From Hyphomicrobiales bacterium (GTDB lineage: Bacteria > Pseudomonadota > Alphaproteobacteria > Rhizobiales > Devosiaceae), in assembly GCA_900470445.1 (NCBI GenBank), contig UCAU01000011.1:41650-105649 (forward strand): a stretch of 64,000 bases of DNA, in the 5' to 3' direction. Position 1 is the stretch's first letter. The number at the start of each line of letters is the position of its first letter. Position numbers and translations under genes: made by a program. Of this stretch, positions 42,854 to 50,870 are shown one piece after another. The notes below the pieces were generated by a model that made no database searches, was not told the DNA's origin, and saw only the letters and a program-made list of their open reading frames with translations.

Positions 42854-43882
42854 CTAAACAGCCGGACGTGGTAACACCGAGCGGCGCCAGATCGGCACAG
42901 GTTTAAACGGAGCAATAGTCGGTGCCCATTCTCCGGGCTCGGTTTGGGACAGTAGCTGCACGATGTGCTCTACCATCTCATCGATAGGCTGACGGAACGT
43001 CGTCAGCGCGTATGAGTCCCAGCCCGCCTGTTCGATATCGTCGAACCCGACAATGCTGACATCCTGCGGTACGCTTAGCCCGAACGAATGCCGCACCGCA
43101 TCCATACATCCCAGTGCCAGCAGGTCGGTGACGCAGAATATGCCATCGGGCGCTGCGCTGCGGCTGAATAATTGCCGCGCGGCCTCGGCGCCCGCAGCGT
43201 ATCCGGTAGGGCCGGCCTTGATGACCGGAATGGACATACCATCCTGCGTGGCAGCGGCCGTGAACGCCTCCTCGCGCGCCATAAGGCTGGGCGTGCCGGC
43301 AGTGGAGGAGACCACGGCGAGCCGCTGGCAGCCGGCCCGGCGCAGCATCAGATAGGCCTCCCGTGCATTCTCTGCGTTCTCCGCAGCGACATTCACCGGG
43401 CCCGCGATATGGTCGCTGCGGTTGATCAGGATGACCCGCTGGCCATTGGCGACGCAACTGGCGATCAGGGAGGCATCGGGGGTGCCGGAGAGTACGATGA
43501 CGCCATCGGCGCGGAAATTGAGGGTCTGGCGCAGGGCGTTGGCGACGCTGCCCGCATCGCCGGTGGTGTTGATCACCATGCCGACCTTGCCGATGGTCTG
43601 CAATTGGCGGGTCATTTCGTCGAGCATGCGGGCCTGGTAGGGCGTGGGGATATCGGAAACGACAATACCCACGATATTGCTGCGCTCATGGGAGAGGCCG
43701 CGGGCCAGGTGATTGACGTGGTAACCGAGCATATCGGCCGCATGCAGCACCTTCTTTCGGGTCGCGTCAGAGACGCTGGCCCCTTCCGTAAAGGTACGCG
43801 ACACGGCCGAGCGCGAGACGCCCGCCAGCCGCGCGACCTCTTCGGCGCTCACAAAGCTGCGGTCTCTGGTATCCGTGCTCAA
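42854..43882 (-). CDS. LacI-family regulator of the phosphatase/transporter locus
   Basis: Regulator of 342 residues. The LacI DNA-binding domain is SAEEVARLAGVSRSAVSRTF and SDATRKKVLHAADMLGYHVN. Its helix-turn-helix shares SAVSRTFT with the regulator at 24015. The sensor domain follows (NIVGIVVSDIPTPYQARMLD; DGIFCVTDLLALGCMD; VSIVGFDDIEQAGW). The start is TTG at 43882. It converges with the phosphatase gene and reads away from the ABC/FAD operon. A TGCA-N6-TGCA site in its own promoter (43900) suggests autoregulation, and the like site at 33668 suggests control of the 33.8-42.8 kb operon. Confidence 0.87.
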   Translation of the reverse strand: MSTDTRDRSFVSAEEVARLAGVSRSAVSRTFTEGASVSDATRKKVLHAADMLGYHVNHLARGLSHERSNIVGIVVSDIPTPYQARMLDEMTRQLQTIGKVGMVINTTGDAGSVANALRQTLNFRADGVIVLSGTPDASLIASCVANGQRVILINRSDHIAGPVNVAAENAENAREAYLMLRRAGCQRLAVVSSTAGTPSLMAREEAFTAAATQDGMSIPVIKAGPTGYAAGAEAARQLFSRSAAPDGIFCVTDLLALGCMDAVRHSFGLSVPQDVSIVGFDDIEQAGWDSYALTTFRQPIDEMVEHIVQLLSQTEPGEWAPTIAPFKPVPIWRRSVLPRPAV

Positions 43883-44262
43883 TCAAACAACCCTCATGCT
43901 GCACGCCCGTGCATGGCCAATTTACTAACGTGCCGAACACCTGTTGTCCAACGGCAAGCGGAGCATACTTCAGACTGTCGCCAGACCGGCGTTGATGCGG
44001 GACGCGGAGGGTGGATTCATTTTGCAATCGCGTGCAATCCAAATCGTTCGGAGGGTCGCCCACCAATTATTGGTACAAACTGTCATTTGATTTTTCCGCG
44101 CCAAACGGAAGCGGAAAACAAAATCTACGATCAAGCCTCAGGCTGAACTCTCCGTCGCGTTTGCCGGTTTCAGCGCCAAAGGGGCGAATTGACAGGGATG
44201 CCGCGCACTTTCAATCTCTACTAAGTTTATGGGATTAGGCGGGTCACTTCCGCTAATGTGCG
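43883..44262. other. Intergenic region between lacI-type gene and ABC/FAD operon
   Basis: No gene is seen in these 380 bases. They hold the operator at 43900, a second TGCA-N6-TGCA site TGCAATCGCGTGCA at 44023-44036, and a stem TTTTCCGC/GCGGAAAA (44092-44118) that could be a terminator or regulator site. Promoters for both divergent units must lie here. Confidence 0.55.
43900..43913. promoter_or_regulatory. Candidate operator of the second LacI regulator (self)
   Basis: TGCACG-CC-CGTGCA is a perfect palindrome around two central bases, 17 bases from the start codon of the lacI-type gene. Confidence 0.65.
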
Positions 44263-45351
44263 ATGGAGATCGAATTGAGCCTGACTACCCTCACCCGTCG
44301 CGGGTTCCTGGGTGCATCCGCCGCCACGGCGGCGCTGGCCGTCCTGCCCGGCCGTGCCTTCGCGCAGGAGACGCTGCCCGAGAAGATTCGGTTCTATGCC
44401 AACCCCGCCGATTACGGCCAGCCTTATACCACCGGCATCCTGGGACTTGCCCATACGCTGGGCTATCTTGAAGACGAGTTCAAGGCGGACGGCGTTGCGC
44501 TCGAATTCACCTATCCGGCGGGCAGTGGCCCGGCTGTCAACGAAGCCATCGCCAATGGTCAGGCTGATTTCGGCCGTTATGGCGGCTTCCCCAATATTAC
44601 GGGCAAGGCGCGCGGCCTGCCGACCAAGCTGCTTGCTTCGGTGGGCGCCGGCCATTCCTATCTGGTGGTCAACAACAACATCGCGGCGAACACGGTCCCC
44701 GAGCTCAAAGGCCTGCGTGTCGCTATCGGCCGCGGCACGGCGCCTCATCTGGCCTTCGTGCGCGTGCTGGAAGAGCATGGCCTGAGCGAAGCCGATGTCG
44801 AGCTGTTCGATCTCGAGGGTGGTGACGAGCTGACCGCTGTCGCCTCGGGCGCAGTCGATATCGGCTGGGGTGGCGCGGGCTATCTGCAACTCGTCAACGA
44901 CGGCAATGCCAGGCTGATCTACACCAATCGCGACAAGCTTAATGCCTCGCGCAATTTCGGTGGCTTCCTCGTCACCGAGGACTTTGCCGCAAACTATCCG
45001 CAGACGACCCAGCGCGTCGTCAACGCCTATGTGAAGGCGGCTCACTTCGCGGCGCAGCCGGAGAATTTCGACGCCGTGCTGGATGCCTATGCCAAGGCCG
45101 GCGAGGACGTTGCGACCCTGCGCAAGGTTTATGAGGGCCTCAGCTTTGCCGAGGAATTGTCGCCCATCATCGATGACTATGTGCGGGCCCAGTATCAGGG
45201 CGGCATTGACTACACCAAGGCCAACGAGCTGATCCGCGGCGACATTGACCTCGATAGCTGGATCGACAGCAGCTTCATCGACAAGGCTATTGCCGATCTC
45301 GGCTTCGCCGACACCTGGAAGAAGCACAAGGCCGACGGCAGCACCGCCTGA
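44263..45351 (+). CDS. Nitrate/taurine-type ABC substrate-binding protein, Tat-exported
   Basis: NMT1/SsuA-like periplasmic binding protein of 362 residues. The twin-arginine signal TRRGFLGASAATAALAVLPG precedes AFAQ. Family features include ILGLAHTLGYLEDEFKADGV, GSGPAVNEAIANGQADFGRY and GLRVAIGRGTAPHLAFVRVL. ATG at 44263 is given; TTG at 44275 has a better-placed GGAG and is an alternative. It heads an operon of two permeases, an FAD oxidoreductase, a ferredoxin and an ATPase. The ligand is unknown, possibly an aromatic, pyrimidine-like or sulfonate compound as in this family. Confidence 0.83.
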   Translation: MEIELSLTTLTRRGFLGASAATAALAVLPGRAFAQETLPEKIRFYANPADYGQPYTTGILGLAHTLGYLEDEFKADGVALEFTYPAGSGPAVNEAIANGQADFGRYGGFPNITGKARGLPTKLLASVGAGHSYLVVNNNIAANTVPELKGLRVAIGRGTAPHLAFVRVLEEHGLSEADVELFDLEGGDELTAVASGAVDIGWGGAGYLQLVNDGNARLIYTNRDKLNASRNFGGFLVTEDFAANYPQTTQRVVNAYVKAAHFAAQPENFDAVLDAYAKAGEDVATLRKVYEGLSFAEELSPIIDDYVRAQYQGGIDYTKANELIRGDIDLDSWIDSSFIDKAIADLGFADTWKKHKADGSTA

Positions 45352-45426
45352 CGGCAGCTTTTGCATACGCATCCATCGGGCGCGTCCGCTGGATGAAACG
45401 GGGCAGCGTCACCGGAAAGGATGTCT

Positions 45427-46269
45427 ATGTCGACCGAGACTTTCACTACCAATCCCGCTTATGCGCGGGCCGGTGGCGGCCTGTTTGCGCGACCGCACTT
45501 TCCGGGCGGCCGTGCGGTGCAGGCCGCCCTCCCACTTGTGCTGCCCGTGGCGATTGCCCTGCTCTGGATCGCGGCCACGCAGTTTCGCTGGGTTTCCGAA
45601 CTCATCCTGCCGCCGCCGAGCCTGGTCTGGTCGAGCGCGGTTGATCTGTTTTCAAGCGGTCAGATTTTCCACGAAGTCGGCGTCAGCCTCGGCCGCATTG
45701 CCTGGGGCCTTTTCATCGGCGGCACGCTGGGCATCATGACCGGCATTCTGATGGCGCGTTCGCCCACCGTTGAAGCCTATATCGGCCCCACGATCCGCGT
45801 CATCTGGCTGGTGCCAGCCCTGGGCTGGCTGCCCTTCCTGATGCTGTTTCTGGGGGTCGGCGAAACGCTCAAATTCGTCATGATCGCCAAGACCTGCTTC
45901 ATGCCCCTGCTGGTCACCAGCTATGAGGGCACCCGCGCGCTGCCGCAGCGCTACCTCGAAGTCGCCAGGGTGCTCGAACTGCCGCGGCGCACGACGCTGG
46001 TCAAGGTGATCATCCCATCCATCCTGCCGTCGCTGTTTGCCGGCCTGCGCCTCGCCCTCAGCAAGGGCTGGCAAGCGCTCGTCGTGGTCGAACTCATCGC
46101 CTCTTCCTCCGGCATCGGTTACCTGATGAACTGGGGCCGCAAGCTCTTCTATCTCGACATCGTCATCGTCACCATGATCGTCATCGGCATTGTCGGCTGG
46201 CTGATCGATTTCGTCATGGTGCGGATCGAAAACCGCCTGACCGTATGGCAGACGAGATCGGTGGGCTGA
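45427..46269 (+). CDS. Nitrate/taurine-type ABC permease 1
   Basis: SsuC/TauC-like permease of 280 residues. The hydrophobic start ALPLVLPVAIALLWIAATQF leads to ELILPPPSLVW, and the EAA loop is ALPQRYLEVARVLELPRRTT near residue 180, followed by IIPSILPSLFAGLRLALSKG. ATG at 45427 is 6 bases from GGAAAGG; ATG at 45421 would be too close. It pairs with the next gene as a heterodimeric channel. Confidence 0.85.
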   Translation: MSTETFTTNPAYARAGGGLFARPHFPGGRAVQAALPLVLPVAIALLWIAATQFRWVSELILPPPSLVWSSAVDLFSSGQIFHEVGVSLGRIAWGLFIGGTLGIMTGILMARSPTVEAYIGPTIRVIWLVPALGWLPFLMLFLGVGETLKFVMIAKTCFMPLLVTSYEGTRALPQRYLEVARVLELPRRTTLVKVIIPSILPSLFAGLRLALSKGWQALVVVELIASSSGIGYLMNWGRKLFYLDIVIVTMIVIGIVGWLIDFVMVRIENRLTVWQTRSVG

Positions 46270-46271
46270 CC

Positions 46272-47045
46272 ATGACCACGCGCACTGCCTCAAAACTGGA
46301 TTTGCGCGGCTTCGTCCTGCCGGCCCTGCTCGCTCTTGGCTGGTGGGTCGTCTCGGCCAATGGCTGGGGCAACAGCTACATCTTCATCACCTATGATCGC
46401 ATCTGGGCCAGCTTTTCCAGCATGGCCGCCGACGGCTCGCTGGCCAGCGCCTTCTTCGGTACGGTGGGTCGCATGGCCGCCGGCTTTGCCATTGGCGCCG
46501 GCTTTGGCGTGGCACTGGGCCTGTTGACCGGCCTCAACCAGACCGCCGGCCGCGTCGTCAGCCCGACTTTTCATGCCATCCGCCAAATCGCTGTCTTTGC
46601 CTGGATGCCGCTGCTCACCGCGTGGCTGGGCATTGGTGGCCAGACCATCATCGCCCTCGTGGCGCTGGCGGCCTTTTATCCCACCGTTATCAATGTCGAG
46701 GCCGGCTGCCGCAATGTGCCCTTGCCCTATCTCGAGGTCGGGCGGGCGCTCGAACTCAGCCGCCGCCAGATGATCACCCGCATCATCCTGCCGGCCGCGG
46801 CACCCGCCATCTTTTCGGGCCTCGAACTGGCGCTGGCCACCGCATGGCTGTCGACTATCGGCGCCGAATATTTCGTCTCTGCCGGGGATGGCCTCGGCAT
46901 CATTCTCTCGGCCTCGCGCATGCGCGGTTCGATGGATGGCGTCATCATCGGCATCATCGCCATCGGCATTGTCGGTTTCGCCATCAATCGCGCCCTCGCC
47001 TATGTGTCGCGACGGGCCTTCAAATGGCGGGCACCCCAGTCATGA
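46272..47045 (+). CDS. Nitrate/taurine-type ABC permease 2
   Basis: Second SsuC-like permease, 257 residues, with an EAA loop NVPLPYLEVGRALELSRRQM near residue 160 and the following ILPAAAPAIFSGLELALATA. It starts just after the stop of permease 1. Its last codons overlap the FAD-oxidoreductase start (ATGA at 47042), linking transport and the enzyme translationally. Confidence 0.85.
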   Translation: MTTRTASKLDLRGFVLPALLALGWWVVSANGWGNSYIFITYDRIWASFSSMAADGSLASAFFGTVGRMAAGFAIGAGFGVALGLLTGLNQTAGRVVSPTFHAIRQIAVFAWMPLLTAWLGIGGQTIIALVALAAFYPTVINVEAGCRNVPLPYLEVGRALELSRRQMITRIILPAAAPAIFSGLELALATAWLSTIGAEYFVSAGDGLGIILSASRMRGSMDGVIIGIIAIGIVGFAINRALAYVSRRAFKWRAPQS

Positions 47046-48604
47046 CGCGCAGAACTGCCGACAAGCTCGATCTGGTTGCCGACGTGCTCGTCATCGGCGG
47101 CGGTCCCGCCGGCTGCTGGGCCGCGCTCAGTGCGCTTGAATCCGGGGCGAAGGTGGTGCTGGCGGAAAAGGGTTATGTCGGCACCTCCGGCGCCACCGCC
47201 GCCGGCAATTCCTCGATTATCAATACCGCGCCCTCCAGCCAGGAGCGCGAAAGAGCCATTGCCGCACGCGAGAGCCGCGGCCTCGGCCTTGTCGATGGCG
47301 CTCTCGTAGACCGCGTGCTCGACGAAGTGTATTTCCAGCTCGATCGCCTCTCGGTCTGGGGCTACGGCTTTCCCACCATCGAGGACGGCTCGTCCTATCG
47401 CGGCTCGATGCGCGGCGTCGACTACCTGCGTTTCCTGCGCCAGAAGCTGATCAAGGGTGGCGCCACTATTCTCGACCAGAGCCCCGCAACCGAACTGCTG
47501 ATGCATGATGGCGCCGCCGCCGGGGCTCGCGGCATCAGTCGGATCGGCGGGGCGCCATGGCAGGTGCGTGCCGGCGCCGTGGTGATCGCCTCGGGCGGCT
47601 GCGCCTTTCTCAGCGGCGCCATCGGTACGCGCAACCTGACCGGCGACGGCTACCTGATGGCGGCTGAAGCCGGCGCCCGCATGTCGGGCATGGATTTTTC
47701 CGGCCAGTACGGCATTTGCCCCGTCGGCGCCTCGGTGACCAAGGGCATCATCTATTTCTGGGCTTCCTTCTTTGACGAAGCGGGCAACAAGCTCGAAGCC
47801 AAGGGCGATCGGCAGGATATCGTGGCGCGTGGCCTAGAGGCGGGTCGGGTCTTTGCCATACTCGACAAGGCCAATGCGCGCGTGCAATCGGGCATGCGCG
47901 GTCAAGCCAATATCTTCATGCCCTTCGACCGGCAGGGCATTGACCCCTTTACCCAGCGCTTTGAGGTCGACCTGCTCTATGAGGGCACCGTGCGCGGCAC
48001 AGGCGGCCTGCTGATTGGCGACGATACGGCGACCGATATTCCCGGATTATACGCGGCGGGCGATGCAGCATCGCGCGAGTCCATGGCCGGTGCGACCAGT
48101 GGTGGCGGCGGCCCCAATTCGTCCTGGGCCCTGGCGACGGGCGTCTGGGCTGGTGCTGCGGCTAGCAAATTCGCCACATCGCTCGGCGAGGCCCATGCCA
48201 GCCGGCCTGCCAGGAGCCTTGCCAACCGGAGCACCGGCCGTGGCAATGACATCGCTGCCGTCCAGGCGAGCATCCAGCGGGAAATCCTGCCCCTCGATCG
48301 CAGCTTCTTCCGCACCGGCACCCAACTCGATGCGTCTGCCGAAGCGCTCGAAACCAGCTGGGCCGACGCCCTTTCCCTGCAGGAGGGCGCCGACTATGCC
48401 AGCGCTCGCGAGACCCTCGCGATGGCGGCCACGGCTCGCTGGATGTTTGCCTCTTCCCGCCAGCGCAGCGAAAGCCGCGGCATTCATCGTCGCAAGGACC
48501 TGCCGCAGACCGACCCTGCCCAGGCGCGGCGCATCGTCTCGGGTGGCCTGGACAGCGTCTGGGCGCAACCGCAAACGGGCCGTGCCCAGAAGGCTGCGCA
48601 ATGA
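47042..48604 (+). CDS. FAD-dependent oxidoreductase (fumarate-reductase/AprA-like)
   Basis: Flavoprotein of 520 residues. The N-terminal dinucleotide fold reads DVLVIGGGPAGCWAALSALE then AKVVLAEKGYVGTSGATAAG, followed by a substrate-domain region and the C-terminal FAD-binding segment DIPGLYAAGDAASRESMAGA and TSGGGGPNSSWALATGVWAG. The fold recalls fumarate reductase and adenylylsulfate reductase alpha chains. It overlaps the ferredoxin gene by four bases, suggesting a two-subunit enzyme like AprAB. There is no signal peptide, so it acts in the cytoplasm on what the transporter brings in. The reaction is unknown. Confidence 0.78.
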   Translation: MTRRTADKLDLVADVLVIGGGPAGCWAALSALESGAKVVLAEKGYVGTSGATAAGNSSIINTAPSSQERERAIAARESRGLGLVDGALVDRVLDEVYFQLDRLSVWGYGFPTIEDGSSYRGSMRGVDYLRFLRQKLIKGGATILDQSPATELLMHDGAAAGARGISRIGGAPWQVRAGAVVIASGGCAFLSGAIGTRNLTGDGYLMAAEAGARMSGMDFSGQYGICPVGASVTKGIIYFWASFFDEAGNKLEAKGDRQDIVARGLEAGRVFAILDKANARVQSGMRGQANIFMPFDRQGIDPFTQRFEVDLLYEGTVRGTGGLLIGDDTATDIPGLYAAGDAASRESMAGATSGGGGPNSSWALATGVWAGAAASKFATSLGEAHASRPARSLANRSTGRGNDIAAVQASIQREILPLDRSFFRTGTQLDASAEALETSWADALSLQEGADYASARETLAMAATARWMFASSRQRSESRGIHRRKDLPQTDPAQARRIVSGGLDSVWAQPQTGRAQKAAQ

Positions 48605-48930
48605 TCGAGATTGTCAGCGAAAGCCGCTGCATCCAGTGCAATCTCTGCGTCAAGGCCTGCCCGGACAATGTCTTCGACGCGGTCGAAGATGGCGCACCGG
48701 TCATCGCCCGCAAGGGCGATTGCCAGACCTGTTTCCTCTGCGAACTCTATTGCCCGACCGACGCGCTCTTCGTCTCCCCGCTGCGCGACCGCGATGATCC
48801 GCGCGAGGAGGCCGAACTCATCGCCAGCGGCGAGATGGGCAGTTTTGCCCGTGCCATGGGCTGGAAAAATGCCAAGCCCCGCGGCACCCACACCGACCTG
48901 ACCTATCGCATGTTCGAGGAGCGTGACTGA
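48601..48930 (+). CDS. Two-cluster [4Fe-4S] ferredoxin-like subunit
   Basis: Protein of 109 residues with two classical cluster motifs: CIQCNLCVKACP (Cys 10, 13, 16, 20) and CQTCFLCELYCP (Cys 41, 44, 47, 51). The C-terminal ~50 residues (REEAELIASGEMGSFARAMG onward) are an extra helical tail. Coupled by a four-base overlap to the flavoprotein, it probably carries electrons to or from the FAD, as the beta subunit of AprAB does. Confidence 0.85.
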   Translation: MIEIVSESRCIQCNLCVKACPDNVFDAVEDGAPVIARKGDCQTCFLCELYCPTDALFVSPLRDRDDPREEAELIASGEMGSFARAMGWKNAKPRGTHTDLTYRMFEERD

Positions 48931-49718
48931 TGCCCGCCATTGCAACCGTCCCAATCCAGCAACCGGTTATCGCCCTTGAGGCCCGCAACGTCTCGCGCGT
49001 GTTCCAGACTGACGCCGGGGAGGTCCCGGCCTTGCGCGATGTGTCGATCAGCGTCGCCCAGGGAGAATTCGTCAGCCTTGTCGGGCCGTCCGGCTGCGGC
49101 AAATCCACCCTGCTGCGCCTAATCGCCGGCCTCGATTTCCCCGATGCGGGCAGCGTCCATGTCGATGGCGAATTGGTGACCGGCCCGTCGCTGTCGCGGG
49201 GCATGCTGTTCCAGGATCATCGTCTGTTACCCTGGCAAACCGTCAGCCAAAATGTGGGCCTGGGCCTGCACAAGTCCAATCTGAGCCCGGCCCAGAAGCG
49301 CGACAGGGTTTCGAGCCTGATCGACCTGGTCGGTCTTGAGGGCTTCGAGACCGCCTTCCCCTACCAGCTCTCGGGCGGCATGTCGCAGCGCGCGGCAATT
49401 GCGCGAAGCCTGGCGCCACGGCCGAAAGCCTTGTTGCTCGACGAACCACTCGGAGCGCTGGACAGCCTGACACGCGCCAAGATGCAGGCCGAATTGCTGC
49501 GCATCTGGAAGCACGAGGGCATCACCATGCTGATGGTGACCCACGACGTCGAGGAAGCGGTATTCCTGTCGGACCGCATCATCGTCATGCATCCGCGCCC
49601 CGGCCGTATCGCCGAAGTCGTGACGCTCGACACGCCCAAGCCACGCAGCCGCGGCGACGCCGAATTCGCCCGGATCAAGGCCAGCATCCTGCACGTCCTC
49701 AACCCAGACGACAATTGA
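48930..49718 (+). CDS. Nitrate/taurine-type ABC transporter ATPase
   Basis: SsuB/TauB-like ATPase of 262 residues: Walker A LVGPSGCGKSTLLRLIAGLD, Q-loop LFQDHRLLPWQTVSQNV, signature LSGGMSQRAAIARSLA, Walker B LLLDEPLGALDSLTR, H-loop MLMVTHDVEEAVFLSDRIIV. Its ATG shares a base with the ferredoxin stop (TGATG). Completing the transporter, it shows that the two redox genes are inserted inside one ABC operon. Confidence 0.9.
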   Translation: MPAIATVPIQQPVIALEARNVSRVFQTDAGEVPALRDVSISVAQGEFVSLVGPSGCGKSTLLRLIAGLDFPDAGSVHVDGELVTGPSLSRGMLFQDHRLLPWQTVSQNVGLGLHKSNLSPAQKRDRVSSLIDLVGLEGFETAFPYQLSGGMSQRAAIARSLAPRPKALLLDEPLGALDSLTRAKMQAELLRIWKHEGITMLMVTHDVEEAVFLSDRIIVMHPRPGRIAEVVTLDTPKPRSRGDAEFARIKASILHVLNPDDN

Positions 49719-49932
49719 CTGGATTTGCACGGCTCCTCTGCTGGTCCAAGTCGAAAGCACGCCTGCGGCAACCAGATCATTGCCCTTTCGCCTGTGGCAC
49801 CCGACAAGGACACGTGGTCCTATCGGGAGAAGATCATGCCCGGCACGGTTGCCTCCATGCGCGCAATGAATACAATGGTGCCGCGAAGGCGTGTGTCCCG
49901 TCCTCGGCCTTCGTCGATCCGGAGTCTGCTAA

Positions 49933-50835
49933 GTGATCTTCAACTGCGACACGCTGGATCTGAGGGCGTTTATCGCGCTTATGGAACTGTCCAATTTCCG
50001 GCGTGCTGCCGATGTCCTCAACATGTCGCAGCCGGCGCTGTCGCGGCGTATCCAGAAGCTGGAGGGCACGGTGGGGGCGCAGCTGTTTCAGCGCACGACG
50101 CGGCAGGTGACGCCGACGGCGATTGGCCGCGAGCTTGAGCCGCTGGCACGGCGGCTGATCGATGAGTTCGATGCATCGCTGTTCTCGTTCCGCGATGTCG
50201 GCGTTCGCCGGGCGGCGCTGATCACCATGGCGTGCCTGCCCACCGCGGCATTTTATTTCCTGCCATCCTTTATCAAGGCATTCACCGCGGACTTCCCCGA
50301 TGTGCGAATCCGGGTGCTCGATCTGACGGCTAATGCCGGGGTCGATGCGGTGTCGCGCGGGGAGGCCGAGTTCGGCATCAACTTCATGGGCGCGGGCAGT
50401 TCCGAACTCGAGTTCCTCCCGCTGGGCGAGGACCCTTTCGTGCTCGCCGCATTGAAGGATCATCCGCTGATGGCCAAAGACGATGTGGAATGGTCGGACC
50501 TGCATGGGCACCGGCTCATTACCGTGGACCGTTCAAGCGGCAATCGCACGCTGCTCGATGCCGCGCTGGCGCGGGCCAATCTCAAGATCAACTGGTTCTT
50601 TGAAACCACCCATTTGTCGACATCGCTGGGCTTTGTCGAAGCGGGTCTGGGCATATCGGTCCTGCCGCGGCTGGCGACGCCGCTGAATGGGCACCCCATC
50701 ATTACCACCCGCCCGCTGCGCTCGCCGTCGCTGTCGCGCACGATCGGGGTGATCAAGCGCCGCAATTTCAGGCTCTCCCCGCCGGCCCAGCAATTCGTGG
50801 ATCGGCTCATGCAGCGCTGGGGCAAGCCAGGTTAG
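49933..50835 (+). CDS. LysR-family transcriptional regulator
   Basis: Regulator of 300 residues: helix-turn-helix ELSNFRRAADVLNMSQPALS then RRIQKLEGTVGAQLFQRTTR, and an effector domain from about residue 90. GTG at 49933 has GGAG eight bases upstream. It converges with the tctA gene, 35 bases away. It may control the prpF-tctCBA operon, whose promoter at about 55,050 has a candidate operator, or the upstream ABC/FAD operon. Confidence 0.86.
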   Translation: MIFNCDTLDLRAFIALMELSNFRRAADVLNMSQPALSRRIQKLEGTVGAQLFQRTTRQVTPTAIGRELEPLARRLIDEFDASLFSFRDVGVRRAALITMACLPTAAFYFLPSFIKAFTADFPDVRIRVLDLTANAGVDAVSRGEAEFGINFMGAGSSELEFLPLGEDPFVLAALKDHPLMAKDDVEWSDLHGHRLITVDRSSGNRTLLDAALARANLKINWFFETTHLSTSLGFVEAGLGISVLPRLATPLNGHPIITTRPLRSPSLSRTIGVIKRRNFRLSPPAQQFVDRLMQRWGKPG

Positions 50836-50870
50836 CGGACCGCCGAGACTGGCCCGGCGATCCACCAGGA

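Noticed and set aside
45363-45376. TGCATACGCATCCA between the binding-protein and permease genes, resembling the LacI operator.
   Set aside because: Only one half-site matches the consensus and it lies inside an operon, not at a promoter. Considered chance similarity.
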